From NCBI RefSeq assembly GCF_050753385.1, contig NZ_JBLZFZ010000032.1, forward strand, positions 1 to 64,000: a stretch of 64,000 nt of DNA, given 5' to 3'. The stretch is from Pantanalinema rosaneae. GTDB taxonomy: Bacteria; Cyanobacteriota; Cyanobacteriia; Leptolyngbyales; Leptolyngbyaceae. Positions 26,543-35,750 of the stretch are shown here, piece by piece (positions within the stretch are counted from its first letter, which is position 1; each line of letters opens with the position of its first letter). A program made the position numbers and the translations under genes. The notes beneath the pieces were generated by a model, which searched no databases, was not told where the DNA came from, and saw only the letters and a list, made by a program, of their open reading frames with translations.

Positions 26543-28921
26543 CTAAATATCTTTGTAATGCAGTTGACGTAAGGCTCCCAGGACTTGTCCAACGGCAATG
26601 CCACCGTCGTTAGTCGGAATATGGTGATGCCAGATGGGGGAAAATCCAGTGCGAGTTAAGCGATCGATGGCTCGTTCTAATAAATCACGATTTTGGAAGC
26701 AACCTCCAGTCAGGGCGATCTGCTTGATCTGGACTTTCTCAGCCAGCGTGACTAAGGCATCGATGCATGTGTTTTGGCAGGTTGCGGCAATCAGGTTAGT
26801 TGGTACCCGATCGCGCCAATCCTGAAGCAGCGCGAGTACCAGTGGCTGCCAGTCCAACACGAAGGCTGAGTCGGGTGGAGTCAGCCAGGTATAGGGATAA
26901 CGGCGATCGCTCAGAACTGTATCTGCTGCAAACTCTAGTTGCATCGCTGCTTGCCCCTCAAAACTGGCACGATGGCATAAATCCAATAAAGAGGCGATCG
27001 CATCAAATAAGCGTCCCATACTGGAGGTCATAGGGGTATTGAATTGCTGTCCTAACATGGAGTGCAGCACCTTTAACTCTGAGGTAGTAAAGGACTGTAG
27101 AGAGGGCAGATCAAGTTGCTCAAATGCGCTGTCTCCCAAGCAGGCATACAGTAGCCCTAACGCCGATCGCCGGGGTTCTTTAATTGCCTGATCCCCACCG
27201 GGTAACGGAAATGGTCGGAGGTGGGCAAGCCGCTGGAAGCCAGGAGCCGTCTGGGGTTCGGCAGGAACATACAACCACTCGCCGCCCCAAATCGTGCCGT
27301 CCAGCCCATACCCTGTGCCATCCCAAGCTACGCCTAAGACAGGAGTATTGATGTGGTTATCTGCCATGCAGGACAGGACATGGGCGTAGTGATGTTGAAT
27401 CGGGATCAGGGTAGCGTTCCTGGTTTGACTAAAGGACTCTGCAAATTGGTGCGAGTAATAGTCGGGATGAGCATCACAGGCGATCGCCGTTGGTTGCGTT
27501 TCATACAGACTCAGGAGATGGGTGATGGCTTCCTGAAATCGGGCGATCGTAGCAGGATTGTCCAGATCACCTAAATGTTGGCTGAGAAAAATCTGTTGAT
27601 TGAAGCCCAGTGCCACGGTGTTCTTCAGATGTCCCCCCACTGCCAAAATCGTAGCCGCCGCTGGGGAAGAATGGGGCAGCGTTACTTGCAATGGTAAGGG
27701 AGCATAGCCTCTGGCTCGTCGTAACACCACAGGTTGATCTTGAATAACTCGCACAATGGAATCATCGACAGGACGAGCAATGGGGCGATCGTGAATGAGA
27801 CATAAATCAGCAATAGCACCAAGTTGTTGTAACGCAGTTTGCTGATCAATACAAATTGGTTCATGGGCTAAGTTGCCACTGGTGGCGACGATCGGAAATC
27901 CCAGTTCAGCTAATAACAGGTGATGTAATGGTGTGTAGGGTAACATTACCCCGAGATAGGGATTATTAGGGGCAACGGATGGGGCGATCGCGGAACGGCT
28001 ATCTGCATCACAGGCAATTTGTGACAGCAGGACGATCGGGGCTGCTGGTGATTGCAACAGTTGGATTGCCACTGTCGAGAGGTGACAATGGGGCTGAAGG
28101 CACTTTAGATTGGGATACATGACGGCTAATGGCTTATGGGGTCGATGTTTGCGTTGTCGTAGCGTTTGTACTGCCGATTCATTTCGGGCATCTACGACAA
28201 GATGGAACCCACCCAACCCTTTAAGCGCAATAATCTGTCCCTGACGAATTGCTTCAGCCGTAGCGAGTAAAGCGGCATCGTGAGTGGCTAATACGCCTCC
28301 ATGCCGATCCCAGAGGGTCAACTGTGGACCACAATGAGGGCAGGCATTTGGTTGAGCATGGAAGCGACGATCACCAGGATTTTCGTATTCTAACTGACAC
28401 TCTGGACACATCTGGAATTGATCCATTGTCGTATTCGGACGATCGTAGGGCAACGATCGCAGAATACTGAAGCGGGGCCCACAGTGGGTACAGTTGGTAA
28501 AGGGATAGCGATAGCGGCGATTTGCCGGATCAAAGACCTCCCGCAAACAGTCAGGACAGGTTGCCAGATCGGGCAGAATGCTAGTCGATTTCCCTATGGC
28601 ATTGCTCGTTTCAGACGGACGAATTTCAAACTGCGGCTCCCCGATCGCCGTTAGCCAAGCGATCGTGATTGATTGCAGATCGGCATGAACTGGTTTATCT
28701 CGTTGGAGTTGTTCTAGGAATGTGGCTAGTTGTGGAGGTGTGCCTTCGACTTCCAGGGTCACTCCCTGGGGCGAATTGTTGACCCAACCCGTTAGCCCTA
28801 AGGTAGTTGCCAGGGTATACACAAACGGACGAAACCCGACTCCTTGTACCACTCCTTGCACCTGAACTCTCATGCGGTGGGGGTGGAGATCAGAGGGGAA
28901 AAGCAGAGCAGGTTGTAACAT
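26543..28921 (-). CDS. hypF: Carbamoyltransferase HypF
   Basis: HypF makes carbamoyl-AMP from carbamoyl phosphate and ATP and transfers the carbamoyl to HypE for cyanide-ligand synthesis. The 792-residue protein shows all four modules: an acylphosphatase-like domain (VQGVVQGVGFRPFVY); two zinc fingers (CPDCLREVFDP with CTHCGPRFSI, and CPECQLEYENPGDRRFHAQP with CPHCGP); a YrdC-like domain (GQIIALKGLGGFHLVVDA, RKHRPHKPLAVM); and a Kae1-like C-terminal domain (VLGVAWDGTGYGLDGTIWGGE, QIALTGGCFQNRDLLERAI, HHHIPTNDGGIAVGQ). It starts three bases after the hypB stop, so the two are tightly coupled. Confidence 0.96.
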   Translation of the reverse strand: MLQPALLFPSDLHPHRMRVQVQGVVQGVGFRPFVYTLATTLGLTGWVNNSPQGVTLEVEGTPPQLATFLEQLQRDKPVHADLQSITIAWLTAIGEPQFEIRPSETSNAIGKSTSILPDLATCPDCLREVFDPANRRYRYPFTNCTHCGPRFSILRSLPYDRPNTTMDQFQMCPECQLEYENPGDRRFHAQPNACPHCGPQLTLWDRHGGVLATHDAALLATAEAIRQGQIIALKGLGGFHLVVDARNESAVQTLRQRKHRPHKPLAVMYPNLKCLQPHCHLSTVAIQLLQSPAAPIVLLSQIACDADSRSAIAPSVAPNNPYLGVMLPYTPLHHLLLAELGFPIVATSGNLAHEPICIDQQTALQQLGAIADLCLIHDRPIARPVDDSIVRVIQDQPVVLRRARGYAPLPLQVTLPHSSPAAATILAVGGHLKNTVALGFNQQIFLSQHLGDLDNPATIARFQEAITHLLSLYETQPTAIACDAHPDYYSHQFAESFSQTRNATLIPIQHHYAHVLSCMADNHINTPVLGVAWDGTGYGLDGTIWGGEWLYVPAEPQTAPGFQRLAHLRPFPLPGGDQAIKEPRRSALGLLYACLGDSAFEQLDLPSLQSFTTSELKVLHSMLGQQFNTPMTSSMGRLFDAIASLLDLCHRASFEGQAAMQLEFAADTVLSDRRYPYTWLTPPDSAFVLDWQPLVLALLQDWRDRVPTNLIAATCQNTCIDALVTLAEKVQIKQIALTGGCFQNRDLLERAIDRLTRTGFSPIWHHHIPTNDGGIAVGQVLGALRQLHYKDI

Positions 28922-28924
28922 ACT

Positions 28925-29740
28925 TTAAACCTCGATCGTCGGCTGAATTGCACTACCTAAATAGGTGTACCAGGCTTCCATGCCTTGCCCAGTCCGAGCC
29001 GATAGCTCAAAAATTTGGGCTTGGGGCGCGACTTTGCGGATGTTTGCTAATGCCAACTCCCGGTTAAAGCCAACCGCTTCAGCCAGATCAACTTTGTTAA
29101 TCATGACAATATCGGCAGTGCTAAACATGGTGGGATATTTAAGCGGTTTATCCTCCCCTTCCGTAACCGATAGCAGCACCACTCGCACCGTTTCACCCAG
29201 ATCGTAGGCGGCTGGACAAACCAGATTCCCCACATTCTCAATAACTAATAGATTCAGAGCGTTTAAATCTAACTGTGCCATTGCCTGAGCCACCATGTCT
29301 GCTTCCAGGTGGCAAGCCTGCCCGGTGGTAATCTGGACGGCGGGTGCGCCTGCCTGTCGCAAGCGTTGGGCATCATTGTCCGTTGCCAGATCGCCTACAA
29401 TCACTCCTACCCGCAGCGATCGCGGTTGATGGCTGAATAAGCGCTCCTGTAAATCCCGAATCATTCGTTCAATCAATGCCGTCTTGCCCGAGCCAGGGGA
29501 CGACAGAATATTTAGTGCCAGAATTCCTTTTGCCTGGAAATAGCCGCGATTACGTTCCGCGAACCGATCGTTTTTGGATAACAGAGACAGGTGGACTGGA
29601 TGGGTGTGAGTGCCATGAGCGTGAGGCTGTTCATGATCATGCGGGTGCTGATGATGCCCGTGTTCATGCTCATGGGGATGCCTCACTTTGCCATTAATCG
29701 CGATCGCCACAACATCACTACAACCACAGTCCTGACACAT
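28925..29740 (-). CDS. hypB: Hydrogenase nickel incorporation GTPase HypB
   Basis: HypB is the SIMIBI GTPase that, with HypA, loads nickel into the HoxH precursor. The 271-residue protein starts MCQDCGCSD, the high-affinity nickel motif. A His-rich storage segment follows (about residues 20-50, with repeated HEHEHGHHQHPHDHE-type runs). The GTPase part has P-loop SSPGSGKTALIERM, VGDLATDNDAQRL, ENVGNLVCPA and base-specificity motif NKVDLAEAVG. ATG 29740 is chosen because the conserved N-terminus starts there and AGGAG lies upstream. It follows hypA by 13 bp. The His-rich segment suggests nickel storage as well as insertion. Confidence 0.96.
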   Translation of the reverse strand: MCQDCGCSDVVAIAINGKVRHPHEHEHGHHQHPHDHEQPHAHGTHTHPVHLSLLSKNDRFAERNRGYFQAKGILALNILSSPGSGKTALIERMIRDLQERLFSHQPRSLRVGVIVGDLATDNDAQRLRQAGAPAVQITTGQACHLEADMVAQAMAQLDLNALNLLVIENVGNLVCPAAYDLGETVRVVLLSVTEGEDKPLKYPTMFSTADIVMINKVDLAEAVGFNRELALANIRKVAPQAQIFELSARTGQGMEAWYTYLGSAIQPTIEV

Positions 29741-29753
29741 AGTGGGGATCTCC

Positions 29754-30095
29754 TTAAGAAAGCTCAATGGAAGCGAGTTCTAATTCTCTCCCTTGCCGCA
29801 GTTCTGAACATAACTGATGGCAGGTGGGACACTGATAAATCCAGTCCGACAGGTGAAACTCTTGTTGGCAATGGGGACAATAGCTGATAGCAGGCACATA
29901 ATCAATCGCTAGTTGTGCCTGTTCGGCGATCGTGCCCTGCATGACAACCTCAAACGCAAACATCAAGGCAGCAGGCTCAACCCCAGATAATTCTCCTACC
30001 CGTAAGGTCATCTGGTGAATCTGAGTTGCCCCTTGCTGACGTGCATACTCTAACGCCAGCTCTAACGTATTCTGCATGATCCCAACTTCGTGCAT
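29754..30095 (-). CDS. hypA: Hydrogenase nickel incorporation protein HypA
   Basis: HypA binds nickel through its N-terminal His and delivers it with HypB. The 113-residue protein starts MHEVGIMQNTLELAL with the nickel-binding His2, so ATG 30095 is the true start rather than the in-frame codon at 30116. A zinc site follows, with CPHC and CPTC pairs (YCPHCQQEFHLSDWIYQCPTC). HypA is the first of four contiguous hyp genes (A-B-F-C). About 190 bp upstream lies the CP12-like gene; the gap holds an imperfect inverted repeat (30216-30225 with 30251-30260). Confidence 0.95.
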   Translation of the reverse strand: MHEVGIMQNTLELALEYARQQGATQIHQMTLRVGELSGVEPAALMFAFEVVMQGTIAEQAQLAIDYVPAISYCPHCQQEFHLSDWIYQCPTCHQLCSELRQGRELELASIELS

Positions 30096-30282
30096 AACAC
30101 TCTGCTTGAGGAACACCTCAACCCTACATGACTAATTTGAGGATGTTGTGAGGGCGTTCAACCAGCACCAAGATGGGAGGTTGGACAAAATTGAGCGATC
30201 AGTGATGATTGGACTGGATAACGAGAGCACCGATCGATCGCAATCAGTCCCTCATTATCCATGCCTCGTTGTTGCTATCTGC

Positions 30283-30549
30283 CTACACGTCGTAGATACG
30301 GGCTTCCAACGCATCCGGGAATTCTTCGCAGTATTCCGTAAACGCGGTTTTGCCTTGCTGTGTTACCTTTTGATGTGCCGCTTCTGCCTGAAGTTCTTCA
30401 ACAATATCCCAGGCAACGGCACATTTGGCTGAATCAGAACCGTATTCGGAGCAGATGGCTCGTGCTTCAGCGATCGCGGTAGCAATGCGTTGGTCAAGTG
30501 TGAGAGGCAGAGAGGATTTGTTGACCAGTGGAGTGTCGATCGTCTGCAT
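30283..30549 (-). CDS. CP12-like protein lacking the C-terminal disulfide
   Basis: CP12 is a small redox switch that binds GAPDH and phosphoribulokinase and shuts down the Calvin cycle when oxidised. The 88-residue product contains the core CAVAWDIVEELQAEAAHQ, with an N-terminal pair C33/C43, and the C-terminal GAPDH-binding region YCEEFPDALEARIYDV. Ordinary CP12 has ECRxY in that last stretch; here the second cysteine is Ala (codon GCC), so C74 has no partner. The start is uncertain: ATG 30549 has GGAGG upstream, and ATG 30588 with AAGGGG is an alternative. It sits between the sensor kinases and hypA, not near Calvin-cycle genes. It may be a paralogue with a changed redox response; a standard CP12 copy would be expected elsewhere. 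Confidence 0.85.
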   Translation of the reverse strand: MQTIDTPLVNKSSLPLTLDQRIATAIAEARAICSEYGSDSAKCAVAWDIVEELQAEAAHQKVTQQGKTAFTEYCEEFPDALEARIYDV

Positions 30550-30720
30550 AGATCCTCCCATAGTTGGGTTAACTGTTTCTAGGTTCATTGCTGAAACCCC
30601 TTTTAAACGCTGATTCATGTAGCGTCTTACTAATCTATGATGCCCTAACCTCCGTTAAAACAACAATTTCTTCAACAAGGTTTCAGCAACTCGTTAAGTA
30701 ATCATGATATGTAACGAAAG

Positions 30721-33700
30721 TTAATTTGGTTGACTGAGATGCATGATGATTTCAAAGTCATAATTATGCGCGAGCCGCTGTAGGCTGGTTGCCAGGGTTG
30801 GATAATCAGCCGGAATTTGGGCAATTAAACCTTCAACCTCTTCTGAGGAACAGTTGAGCGCGGCTTTATGCAATGCCACTATCCAGTCAACTGGCATAAC
30901 GTGTAGTGCTTCTGGTTGTAAGGTTTGCTGTTTATTGGTGAAGTCAAGCGGTTCCGTCACTACCAAATTAGCAGGGTCAGCATACAAATATTGCAATCCC
31001 AGATGTGTTGCTAACTGTTGAAAAATATCTGCGGTTTTAAACGGTTTAGTCACGAAATCCGTAAATCCCGCCGCCAACGCCTGGTCGCGATCGTGCTGAT
31101 AGGCTTGAGCGGTGAGGGCAATGATAGGGATTGGTGCTTGGGGCGGTGAGGAGGGTGAGGAGGATGAGGAAGGTGAGGAAGAACTATCTTCCCTATCTCC
31201 CTTATCTCCCCTATCTTCCCTATCTTCCCTATCTCCCTTATCTCCCCTATCTCCCCTATCTCCCCTATCTCCCCTATCTCCCCTATCTCCCCTATCTTCC
31301 CCATGCTCCATCTTGCGAATCTGCTGTACGGCTTCATAGCCCGTCATGCCAGCCATCTGAATATCCATCCAAATTAAATGAGGATGCCAAAGTTGCCATT
31401 GTTGAATGGCGGTGATTCCACTAGCCGCTTCACGAACTTCCAGCCCCACCTTTTGCAAAATCTGTGCCAGCAGTTGCCGATTGGCTAATTGATCATCCAC
31501 CACTAGAATGCGGTAACGGGGTTGACCCGGGAGTAACCCAACGACCGGACGATCGTTCAGGGTTGGGAGATAATCATTCGGATTGGCAAGTTGGATGGGA
31601 ATCCAAAAACTGAACTTACTTCCTTGTCCCAGGCGGCTTTCAGCACATAACTGACCTCCCATGACCTGCACAAACTTCTGACTAATGGTTAAGCCTAAAC
31701 CTGTGCCTTCCGTGGAGCGTTTCCCCGCACTGGCTTGGGAAAAGGCTTCAAAAATGGTTTCTAATTCGTTGGGAGCAATGCCGACTCCGGTATCTTCGAC
31801 TTCAATCACCAATTGATACAGAGGGGTGGGTAGAGGCGGGGGTTCAGTTGACTCGGCGGAATTGGCGGGGATGGCTTGCCGATCGACCTGTACCCGAAGC
31901 ACGATCGTGCCAGAGGCGGTAAACTTAACGGCGTTATTCAGGAGGTTAATCATTACCTGCCGCAGTTTGTTCAGATCGGTGGTGATTAATCGTGGGACTT
32001 CTGCTAGCTCTAAGATTAATTCCAGCCCTTTGGATTCGGCGCGGAACCGGAACATTTCCCACAGCGTTTGCATCAGGTCAGGTAGATCGAAGCTGCTGGG
32101 ATCGAACGTTGACCGTCCGGCTTCGATTTTGGAGAGATCCAAAACATCGTTAATCAAAGCCAGTAGATGATTGCCACTGCGATGAATCGATCGCAGATAG
32201 TCCTGATATTCCGGAGTCAGCGAGGTGTCGTAACTGAGGAGTTGGGTATAGCCCAAAATCACATTCAGAGGAGTCCGCAGTTCGTGACTCATATTGGCAA
32301 GAAACATACTTTTCGCGACGTTTGCTGCTTCCGCCGATTCCTTTGCCTGTTGTAGCTCTAAGGCGGCTTGTTTGCGATCGCGAATGTCTTCAATTACTGC
32401 CAGAGTTAGTTTCGGTTGACCATTGGGCTCTCGGATCAGGGATACAGTAATGTTGACCCAAATTAGGGAGCGGTCTTTGTGCAGAAATCGCTTCTCTATA
32501 GAGTAAGAGGAAATTTTGCCCGCGACTAATTGTTGAAAATACTGTTGGTTTGGCGATAAATCGTCTGGATGAGTAATATCTTGAAACGTGAGGGAGAGCA
32601 ATTCCGCTTCTGAGTAGCCTAGCAACTCTACCAGGGTATGATTGACCATCAAAAAGCGCCCAGCCAAATCGGTGTATTCCAACCCTACAGCAGCCTGTTC
32701 AAATACTGCCCGGAAGCGTTCTTCACTTTCTCGTAAGGCTTCTTCGGCTTGTTTGCGAGCAGTGATGTCAACGGCAATGCCAATGAAGCGAAGCGGCTCC
32801 CCTTGCTCATCCCGCACTAAGTTGAGTTGGGCAAAAATCCAGCGAATTTCGTCATTCGGTCGGATGATGCGGTATTCTCGCTGGACAGAGTTACCAACAA
32901 ATTGTTGTTCTAACGATTGAGTCACGAGGCTGCGATCGTCGGGATGGATGGCGGCTAACCACGATTCTGGGTTTTGATACAAGCTTTCACAACTGCGACC
33001 CCAAATTTGTTCATAGGCAGGGCTAATGTAAATAAACTCTCCTGTCGTTGCCGATCGCACCAGGAATACCTGGCTAACGGTATCAGCAATCTCCTGGAAC
33101 CGAGCCTCGCTCGCTTGTAAAGCCGCTTCGGTTTGTTTGCGATCGGTAATATCTCGACAAATGCAGAAATAAAATGTTTCCCCGTTCCAGCTCACAGTAT
33201 TAGTACAGATTTCGACCTCATAGATAGAACCATCCTTGCGACGATGGCGCGTTTCGAACGTCACATTCTGGCAAAATTCCTGTTCAAGTTCGGCGGTTGA
33301 TGTTTGGGCTTCCCAATCAAAAACACTCAGTTCAGTCACTTCTGCTAAGCTGTACCCTAGCATTCTGGCAAAACTAGGATTCGCTTCTACCACGTTTCCA
33401 GCATGATCCAGTACCACAATGCCGTCAAACGACGAACTCAACAGCATTTTATTCCGCAGTAGCTCTCGTTCCAGGGCAAGCTCAACATTTTTGCGATCGG
33501 TGATATCCCGTCCAACGGATTGACACTCAATCAAATGACCCTGAGCATCACTGATGAGGCGATTACTCCACTGAGTCCAACGGATGCTGCCATTGATAAC
33601 CACACGGTTTTCAATAACTACAGTCGGGTTTTCTAGACTCAGGGAATTTACAAGTTGAGAGACTAATTCCCGATCGGCTTCATACACCCTGGGATGGTAA

Positions 33701-35001
33701 GTTTTGCCAATGATAGTTTCCCGCTTTACCCCAAAATAGCGACAGTAGGCATCATTGACGAACAGAATAGTGCCATCGCGTAAGAATCGGCAAATCAGTT
33801 CGGTTTGGTCTTCGACAATAGCCCGATACCGTTCTTCACTGGCTTGGAGTGCTTGCTCCGTCGATTTAAAATCAGTGATGTCAATCACCACGCCATACCA
33901 GGCAACCTCCCCATGATCCCGTAATTTGGGGCTGGAACTTCCCTGAAGCCATTTAATCACTCCAGAAGGATTAATAATGCGCCATTCATAACGAAAGGGT
34001 TGTAAGGTTTCCAGGCTATGCTGGGCGGCGGTTTCATAACCAGCCCGATCCTCTGGATGAATGCGATCGAGGAGAATATTCGCATTAGCTAAAATTTCTG
34101 CCACCGAAGTTTCATGAATTGTTTCGATCGCCCGACTGATGTGTTCAAAGTGAATGAAGCCATCAGTTTGTTTAACCAGAATATAGATATTTGCTGGTGA
34201 GGTATCAGAAAGTTCTAAAAAGCGATTTTCACTTTGCTTTAAAGCGAGTTCAATCTGTTTGCGATCGGTAATATCGCTGCTAACTCCTGTGACAATCCAA
34301 CAATTAGCCGCCGCATTGTAGCGGGAGGAGTAAGTGCCTGAAATCCAGCGCAGCGAACCGTCTTTGTGATGAAAACGAAACTCAATTGTCTGGGTCTGGC
34401 CATTAAAAATCTGGTCAAATAGGGGATAGAGAACAGTTTCTCGATCGCTGGCAAAGACTTGCGACATCCAAAGATTGCGATCGGTACAGATTTCGTCGGC
34501 TGTATAGCCAAACAGCAGTTGACAACCAGGAGATTGGTAGTCATACTCCCAGGTGCGATCGGGAAAGACGCGAAATCGCACAATCGAAGAAGAGGCACTA
34601 TTCAGCACATCGTCCAATTCGGCGGCGGCTATCCGAATTAAGGTTAGTTGGGTGGCGGTTTGATGCAACGATTGCGTTAATGCCCTCAGTTCGGTAATCG
34701 GGCTAGATTCGAAGACGGGTTGTTGCCATGCACCGTTGGCTAAGGCCTGGTTGGCTTGCGTCAATCGCTCCAGGGATTGGGTGATGCGGCGAACGGTGAA
34801 CCCTCCCAGGCTGATGGCAACCAATGTGATTAACCCATACAAACCGATCGCAAGGTATCCAGGTTCACTCTGGTGCCACAGATAACCAATCAATACGGCT
34901 GCTCCTACTGTTTGCAGGACAAATGGTACCGCTAGCACCACAGGCAATGATAGGTTGAGGTTGCCAGGATGAAACCAACGGGAGAGCAAACGGAAGGTCA
35001 T
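30721..35001 (-). CDS. Membrane hybrid sensor kinase, six PAS, HisKA, HATPase, REC
   Basis: A 1426-residue hybrid kinase. Two N-terminal membrane helices (about 18-40 and 48-68) have almost no periplasmic loop. A HAMP-like segment follows, then about six PAS/PAC units ending near 250, 375, 500, 625, 755 and 885 (each closing with a DITDRK-like PAC). HisKA has NMSHELRTPLNVILGY (His near 906). HATPase has NLLNNAVKFTASG and GTGLGLTISQKFVQVMGG. REC follows (VVDDQLANRQLL, phosphoacceptor in LIWMDIQMAGMTGYE). The REC domain is split by a 13-unit Gly-Asp-Arg/Glu-Asp-Arg repeat plus a Ser/Pro tract before PIIALTAQAYQHD. A C-terminal helical tail resembles that of the neighbouring kinase. It starts 25 bp after the response regulator gene. 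The sensed signal is unknown; redox or oxygen is a guess from the hydrogenase context. Confidence 0.9.
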   Translation of the reverse strand: MTFRLLSRWFHPGNLNLSLPVVLAVPFVLQTVGAAVLIGYLWHQSEPGYLAIGLYGLITLVAISLGGFTVRRITQSLERLTQANQALANGAWQQPVFESSPITELRALTQSLHQTATQLTLIRIAAAELDDVLNSASSSIVRFRVFPDRTWEYDYQSPGCQLLFGYTADEICTDRNLWMSQVFASDRETVLYPLFDQIFNGQTQTIEFRFHHKDGSLRWISGTYSSRYNAAANCWIVTGVSSDITDRKQIELALKQSENRFLELSDTSPANIYILVKQTDGFIHFEHISRAIETIHETSVAEILANANILLDRIHPEDRAGYETAAQHSLETLQPFRYEWRIINPSGVIKWLQGSSSPKLRDHGEVAWYGVVIDITDFKSTEQALQASEERYRAIVEDQTELICRFLRDGTILFVNDAYCRYFGVKRETIIGKTYHPRVYEADRELVSQLVNSLSLENPTVVIENRVVINGSIRWTQWSNRLISDAQGHLIECQSVGRDITDRKNVELALERELLRNKMLLSSSFDGIVVLDHAGNVVEANPSFARMLGYSLAEVTELSVFDWEAQTSTAELEQEFCQNVTFETRHRRKDGSIYEVEICTNTVSWNGETFYFCICRDITDRKQTEAALQASEARFQEIADTVSQVFLVRSATTGEFIYISPAYEQIWGRSCESLYQNPESWLAAIHPDDRSLVTQSLEQQFVGNSVQREYRIIRPNDEIRWIFAQLNLVRDEQGEPLRFIGIAVDITARKQAEEALRESEERFRAVFEQAAVGLEYTDLAGRFLMVNHTLVELLGYSEAELLSLTFQDITHPDDLSPNQQYFQQLVAGKISSYSIEKRFLHKDRSLIWVNITVSLIREPNGQPKLTLAVIEDIRDRKQAALELQQAKESAEAANVAKSMFLANMSHELRTPLNVILGYTQLLSYDTSLTPEYQDYLRSIHRSGNHLLALINDVLDLSKIEAGRSTFDPSSFDLPDLMQTLWEMFRFRAESKGLELILELAEVPRLITTDLNKLRQVMINLLNNAVKFTASGTIVLRVQVDRQAIPANSAESTEPPPLPTPLYQLVIEVEDTGVGIAPNELETIFEAFSQASAGKRSTEGTGLGLTISQKFVQVMGGQLCAESRLGQGSKFSFWIPIQLANPNDYLPTLNDRPVVGLLPGQPRYRILVVDDQLANRQLLAQILQKVGLEVREAASGITAIQQWQLWHPHLIWMDIQMAGMTGYEAVQQIRKMEHGEDRGDRGDRGDRGDRGDRGDKGDREDREDRGDKGDREDSSSSPSSSSSPSSPPQAPIPIIALTAQAYQHDRDQALAAGFTDFVTKPFKTADIFQQLATHLGLQYLYADPANLVVTEPLDFTNKQQTLQPEALHVMPVDWIVALHKAALNCSSEEVEGLIAQIPADYPTLATSLQRLAHNYDFEIIMHLSQPN
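31184..31300. repeat. 9-bp minisatellite inside the kinase receiver domain
   Basis: Thirteen tandem 9-bp units of CTATCTCCC and close variants (CTATCTTCC, TTATCTCCC) run without a gap. On the minus strand they encode Gly-Asp-Arg, Glu-Asp-Arg or Gly-Asp-Lys triplets. Nine bases keep the frame, so copy-number change lengthens the protein without breaking it. A low-complexity Ser/Pro tract (encoded about 31130-31183) follows in the protein. Confidence 0.93.
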
Positions 35002-35026
35002 AGACGGATTACCACAGCTAGAATCT

Positions 35027-35662
35027 CTAGCCCAAACTGTTCACGAACTTTAGCAGAGTTTGACTCTGTTGATGAATCACTTTTAGTCCGGCATAGTGTT
35101 CCGGGTCGAGAGTGGGATTCTGGCTCAGGCGATCGCTATAGTCTAAAATAGTGGCGATCGCAGGCATAACATTGCTCCGAATTGCCTCAACCTCCGCTGG
35201 GGATACAGAGGTCGCAGGAACGGCAAGCTGTGACAATTGTTGTCGTTGTGCTGCCACTTGTTGTCTTAAGCGCTGAATCGTGAGTTGATGCTGAACACGG
35301 GCTAACACCTCCTCGACCTGGAACGGTTTAGTAATATAATCCGCCCCTCCTACCTCAAAGGCTTTAGCTTTATCTAACGCTTCATCTAAAGCACTGAGAA
35401 AAATAATCGGAATTTCGCAGAGATGCGGATCAGCTTTTAATTGGCGGCAGACTTCGTACCCATCCATCTCTGGCATCCGAATATCTAGCAATATCACATC
35501 TGGGGGAGCCGCCTTCACTCCCATTAATGCCATCGCTCCATTTCGGACACATCGTACCCGATAACCTTGATTAGAAAGCGTATTGGACAGAACCCGGAGG
35601 TTATCTGCTAGATCATCTACGATTAAGAGATCGCCTTGAGAGTTAGGAGATGTATCCTGCAT
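35027..35662 (-). CDS. Response regulator, receiver with helical tail
   Basis: A 211-residue response regulator. REC (residues 10-130) has IVDDLADNL, the phosphoacceptor in LLDIRMPEMDGYEV and the lysine in YITKPFQVEE. The C-terminal 80 residues are helical, with a coiled-coil start (TIQRLRQQVAAQRQQL), and have no recognisable DNA-binding or enzymatic domain. It lies between two giant hybrid kinases on the same strand, 88 bp after one and 25 bp before the other, so it probably shuttles phosphate between them or to an unlinked output. It starts at ATG 35662. Confidence 0.9.
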   Translation of the reverse strand: MQDTSPNSQGDLLIVDDLADNLRVLSNTLSNQGYRVRCVRNGAMALMGVKAAPPDVILLDIRMPEMDGYEVCRQLKADPHLCEIPIIFLSALDEALDKAKAFEVGGADYITKPFQVEEVLARVQHQLTIQRLRQQVAAQRQQLSQLAVPATSVSPAEVEAIRSNVMPAIATILDYSDRLSQNPTLDPEHYAGLKVIHQQSQTLLKFVNSLG

Positions 35663-35750
35663 GATGCAACAATTTGGGTTAGAGAGCGATTTTATCCAAC
35701 ATTAGTTCACTAAAATAAAAAGAATCTAAGAGATGCTTCCGTATAAAGAG

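Noticed and set aside
31112..31415. Plus-strand open frames of repeated Ser-Pro-Leu or Leu-Pro-Tyr
   Set aside because: They are readings of the 9-bp minisatellite opposite the kinase gene; no ribosome-binding site or homology.
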